Part shown: one piece after another, positions 63,101 through 64,000 of the stretch | Layout of the letters: every line of letters begins with the position of its first letter | How positions within the stretch are numbered: the stretch's first letter is position 1 | NCBI RefSeq assembly: GCF_021213805.1 | Contig: NZ_JAJQJI010000001.1 | Span: 186,001 to 250,000 of the forward strand | DNA: 64,000 nt | DNA from: Mycobacterium sp. MYCO198283 | GTDB taxonomy: Bacteria > Actinomycetota > Actinomycetes > Mycobacteriales > Mycobacteriaceae | Direction of reading: 5' to 3' | Program-made: the position numbers and the translations under genes | Notes under the pieces: model-generated | Told to the model about the DNA's origin: nothing | The model's input: only the letters and a program-made list of their open reading frames with translations | Database searches by the model: none

Positions 63101-63590
63101 GGCCATGCTGCTCACCTGGAACGACTACGCCGAGATGACCAACATGGCGCCGTCGGTGGAGCACGGCTACGACATGCTGGACATGCAGGCGTACTGGATC
63201 GCGAAGTACAAGTACGACGTCAACCCGACGGTCGTGCGCGACGCGGTGTACGTCGTCCACCGCAGCCAGCCCGCGGCGGCCGATCCCAGCTATCCGGAGA
63301 CGCTCGAGATGAGCATCCGGCCCGGCACGCCGGCGGCGGTCGACATCGTGGAGGTCGTCGTCTTCGCCACCGAGCCCTCGACGGTGGTCGCCACCATCGG
63401 CGGTGTCACCTCGTCGTGCTCGGTGGGCAGCGGTCGCAGCACCTGCACCTTCCCGCTGCAGGTCGGCGACGTCACCGTGGCGCTGGTGCGCAACGGCACG
63501 ACCACCACCCTGGTGAACTCGCCCTACACGGTGACCGCCACCCCGACCGTGCAGGATCTGCAGTACAACATCTCGGGCGGACTGCGCTGA
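57114..63590 (+). CDS. Giant secreted multidomain protein: VCBS/cadherin-like repeats, two YVTN propellers, C-terminal GH71-like domain
   Basis: 2158 residues from GTG 57114 (AAAGGAA upstream). The signal peptide ends near residue 33 (GQAFA). Residues 34-390 are Ala/Ser/Thr-rich and include LWALLAWTRRQF, a short segment shared with other large mycobacterial surface proteins. Then follow VCBS-like repeat 1 (about 396-492), YVTN propeller 1 (493-791, units like VSPDGTRVYVANF and VSVINTATNTVV), five VCBS-like repeats (793-1298, with NVTDPDGNPLTYTV), propeller 2 (1298-1598), repeat 7 (1599-1701) and the GH71-like domain (1705-2158) with TWNDYAE (Asp2004, Glu2007). Probably a cell-wall-attached glycan-binding hydrolase. 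It is paralogous to the upstream gene in signal and catalytic regions. Confidence 0.85.
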   Translation: MRTSSFIGRVGPLAVALGVGFAVAATPGQAFADTTGASASTAGSASKPAESASVAGGSAAGASSAGASSAAGAAKESAEKSPSSSATASGTSSTTSSTAAAADTSGQTATAAGTTAATKTDAQQTADEHYGTALEKAAEQHEHESATPKPVDRPTPVVIAGDANAAGGNPGSVTSGAPSSTGTPPATSTGRDTNQRTATADRHSNARGVGNRPDATAAAAAPTNANADKIERPAAAPTSAVAASNGTVAVDAPSVVETIPATGRSTTVAQQVSRTGINAEASLPLATISAVVNNVVGSVLNPLLNGTPDAPAASPALWALLAWTRRQFGSNQVVAPASSTVSTSASLTAEATSASLTAGSTSTVSRSALAATTSAPTTFAAAAVTTAAVANAAPTATAPPSVGTPNATTGVVSGSLNVKDPDGSPLTYTVSTAPQAGTVAVNSAGTFTYTPTTAARLRAAATPSADPDSFTVSVSDGTASTAVTVSVPVLPAQLTNQSSTTVGTNPFGVAVAGSRAYVANQGNDSVSVINTSTNAVVATINVGSSPMGVAASADGSRVYVAGNNTVSVINTATNTVVSNITTGGGQSYGIAVNPSGTRVYVTQTGNNRVVVINTATNAVVANITVGATPGGLAVSPDGTRVYVANFNANTVSVINTATNTVVGSAIAVGANPYGVAVTPDGTRVYVTNAGSNSVSVINTATSAVVATVANVGLTPWGLAISGDGSTVYVGNSDDRVAVLDSRTNTIVTTLQIDSAPESNYHTIALGPDGRTIYVTDFADRAVRTVTLVRGNTAPVAGGAPTVGTPNATTGAVTGSLGVTDPDGDSLSYTVTGSPTGGGVTVSNGTYTYTPTTTARQNAAQTPGVDTDSFTVTASDGQASVNVTVTVPISPLTVNRPPTATAPPTVGTPNATTGVVTGSLNVTDPDGNPLTYTVSGPPSGGTVSVAGGNYTYTPSATARQNAAQTPGADADTFTVTVSDGQASVNVSVTVPVLPANRAPVASAAPTVGTPNATTGVVTGSLNVTDPDGNPLTYAVSGQPSGGTVTVISGNYTYTPSATARQNAAQTPGPDADTFTVTVSDGQASVNVSVTVPVLPANRAPVASAAPTVGTPNATTGVVTGTLNVTDPDGNPLTYTVTGAPAGGSVTVANGNYTYTPTAAARQQAAQTPGTDTDTFTVTVSDGQASLNVAVTVPISPLAGNQAPVATAPPTVGTPNATTGAVTGTLNVTDPDGNPLTYTVTTAPTGGTVSVTNGNYTFTPTTAARVRAADTAAADFDSFTVGVSDGTASMTVTVNVPVLPAQLTNQAPTAVGTNPFGVAVTGSRAYVANQASNTVSVVNTATNAVIATINVTGSPMGVAASADGTRVYVSGGGGVSVINTATNAVVATVPLSGGQSYGIAASPNGSRVYVSQTGDNTVAVINTATNTVVTNVTVGVTPGGLAVTPNGSRVYVANFNGGTVSVIDTATNTVVGSEIVVGANPYGVAISPDGTRAYVTNAGSNSVSVINTATNTVVGTVANVGATPWGVTVSPDGSSVLVANGDDRIAVIETRTNTVITTTQIDSAPEAGYHTIAMSADGRTVYVTDFADASLRRLIVGTPANTAPVVNGPPIVGAPNTTTGAVTGSFNVTDPDGDALSYTVITSPTGGTLAINGATGVYTYTPTAAARQQAAQTPGADTDTFVVRVADASAGTYVTVTVPILAAGATTSTPYLSFDMPVGQTDKLVFAHYVPWFPLSFDNLPANQDYYTLQYLSVNGENGAHAAYGGLLRDRPLPRDPVTGEDWRYVDILTEVGQARSVGIDGFAVDIVLPAAQDTVIRNLLRAAQNTPGFQIQITADMSGPLGGMTEADFAAAMASYLASPGSQRLSDGRAVLGAFLAERESATWWSNTLGIMRDTYGLDVAFVPTFLNATNYIDSFAPFSYGFSDWGGRNPAYTDPNATGPGTQVDHANEAHALGKVWMQPISFQDNRPREGIYEESQASVTNTNAWTLAINQDAEWAMLLTWNDYAEMTNMAPSVEHGYDMLDMQAYWIAKYKYDVNPTVVRDAVYVVHRSQPAAADPSYPETLEMSIRPGTPAAVDIVEVVVFATEPSTVVATIGGVTSSCSVGSGRSTCTFPLQVGDVTVALVRNGTTTTLVNSPYTVTATPTVQDLQYNISGGLR
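59517..61005 (+). repeat. Five tandem ~303-bp repeats encoding VCBS/cadherin-like modules
   Basis: The phrase beginning GTCGGCACGCC recurs at 59517, 59826, 60129, 60432 and 60741, with periods of 309, 303, 303 and 309 bp. The 59826 and 60129 units are nearly identical at DNA level over long runs, pointing to recent duplication. More diverged single units lie near 58316 and 61940. Confidence 0.9.
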
Positions 63591-63597
63591 CCACCCG

Positions 63598-63629
63598 GAG
63601 CGGGCCGTCCTGAACCGGGCGGCCCGCTC
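63598..63629. terminator. Bidirectional hairpin between convergent genes
   Basis: GAGCGGGCCG (63598-63607) pairs perfectly with CGGCCCGCTC (63620-63629) around a 12-base loop. It starts eight bases after the GH71 gene stop, and its right arm touches the stop codon of the convergent hydrolase gene. Confidence 0.7.
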
Positions 63630-64000
63630 AGGGCCGGAGGGCCTGCGGTAAGCGGTGGTCGGCGGGCAGCACCAGCCGGCACGCCCCGCCGCTGCCGTGG
63701 TGGATGCGGTGGGTCGCGGGGACCAGCCGGTCGGCGGTCGAAAGTGGCTCTCCGGTACCGGGATTCGGCGCGAACCTCGGATACGAGCCGCCGGCGATCA
63801 GCACCCGGAGCCGGGTGCCGGCGCTGAACCGGTGCGCGATCGCGTCGAGTTCGACGGTGACGTGCCCGATGTGGCCGGCGGGACGCGACGCGAGCCGGCG
63901 GTAGCCGTCGCTGATGTTGGTCGAGCGGCCGTCGGCGGCCACGCTGCTCACCCGGACCAGGACGTCGACGTGCGGGTTGTCGGCCGAGTGCACCAATTCG
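63628..64000 (-). CDS. CocE/NonD-family hydrolase, C-terminal part, cut by window edge
   Basis: An open frame enters from the right edge and stops at 63628. The visible ~123 residues match the C-terminal jelly-roll domain of X-Pro dipeptidyl-peptidase/cocaine-esterase-like hydrolases: DVLVRVSSVAADGRSTNISDG, a VELDAIAHRFSAGTRLRVLI strand pair, GGSYPRFAPNPGTGEP and HGSGGACRLVLP. The catalytic alpha/beta-hydrolase domain lies outside the window, so activity cannot be checked. It converges on the giant GH71 gene with the shared hairpin between. Confidence 0.85.
   Translation of the reverse strand, partial: ELVHSADNPHVDVLVRVSSVAADGRSTNISDGYRRLASRPAGHIGHVTVELDAIAHRFSAGTRLRVLIAGGSYPRFAPNPGTGEPLSTADRLVPATHRIHHGSGGACRLVLPADHRLPQALRP

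Overview
The window is GC-rich, densely coded actinobacterial chromosome and almost certainly comes from a Mycobacterium/Mycolicibacterium species. From memory, much of the gene order follows the M. tuberculosis Rv1096-to-Rv1062 block: polysaccharide deacetylase, phoH2, desA2, glyA, coaA, a short-chain cis-prenyltransferase, hemolysin III, mca, greA, metB, pra, cbs, lipU, an SGNH esterase, fadA3, a Bax-inhibitor protein, echA9, echA8, lpqV and two patatins. It then continues with kdp genes, a FadD and an Rv1057-type beta-propeller. The mycothiol enzyme Mca and the proline-rich antigen Pra support the genus. No rRNA, tRNA, insertion sequence or CRISPR array was seen.

Layout. 1-6.4 kb, all on the minus strand: partial cutinase, SDR epimerase, NodB deacetylase, phoH2 with a small overlapping ORF in the place of the phoAT antitoxin, desA2, and a long-form glyA. 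6.5-25.7 kb: housekeeping and lipid/sulfur metabolism, namely DUF885 peptidase, coaA, prenyltransferase, ketosteroid isomerase, mca, greA, a GPP34 protein, cystathionine gamma-synthase and beta-synthase (forward and reverse transsulfuration), glutaryl-CoA dehydrogenase-like enzyme, lipU and a thiolase. 25.9-33.7 kb: BI-1 protein, two crotonases, lpqV, a DUF1254/1214 protein, two patatins and an alpha/beta hydrolase.

33.8-37.4 kb looks like a horizontally acquired ESX-linked polymorphic-toxin cassette. A WXG100 protein is followed by a large WXG-like protein carrying a GH-E (HNH/Endo VII-type) nuclease motif and a C-terminal membrane helix. Next comes an unrecognised protein and then an ankyrin-repeat protein (probable immunity). 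A second, frameshifted ankyrin copy lies just upstream.

37.6-47.7 kb is potassium uptake: a 27-residue membrane peptide, kdpF, A, B, C, D and E in one tightly overlapping co-directional operon, then kup. KdpC carries a Cys-containing insertion. 47.7-53.1 kb: LLM oxidoreductase, FadD-type acyl-CoA ligase, EthD-domain protein, ZIP-like transporter and YncE-like propeller. 53.1-54.1 kb is a long non-coding region containing a probable structured RNA with a terminator-like hairpin.

54.1-63.6 kb holds two large secreted paralogues ending in GH71-like (alpha-1,3-glucanase family) domains. The second, 2158 residues, inserts seven cadherin/VCBS-like repeats and two YVTN propellers between its signal region and the glycosidase domain. 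The window ends in a partial CocE/NonD hydrolase.

At smaller scale there is a three-copy 59-nt intergenic repeat family, a four-copy 19-nt element present both between genes and in frame inside two genes, a 31-bp tandem duplication at the 3' end of coaA, a palindromic operator at 9425-9447, and several strong hairpin terminators.
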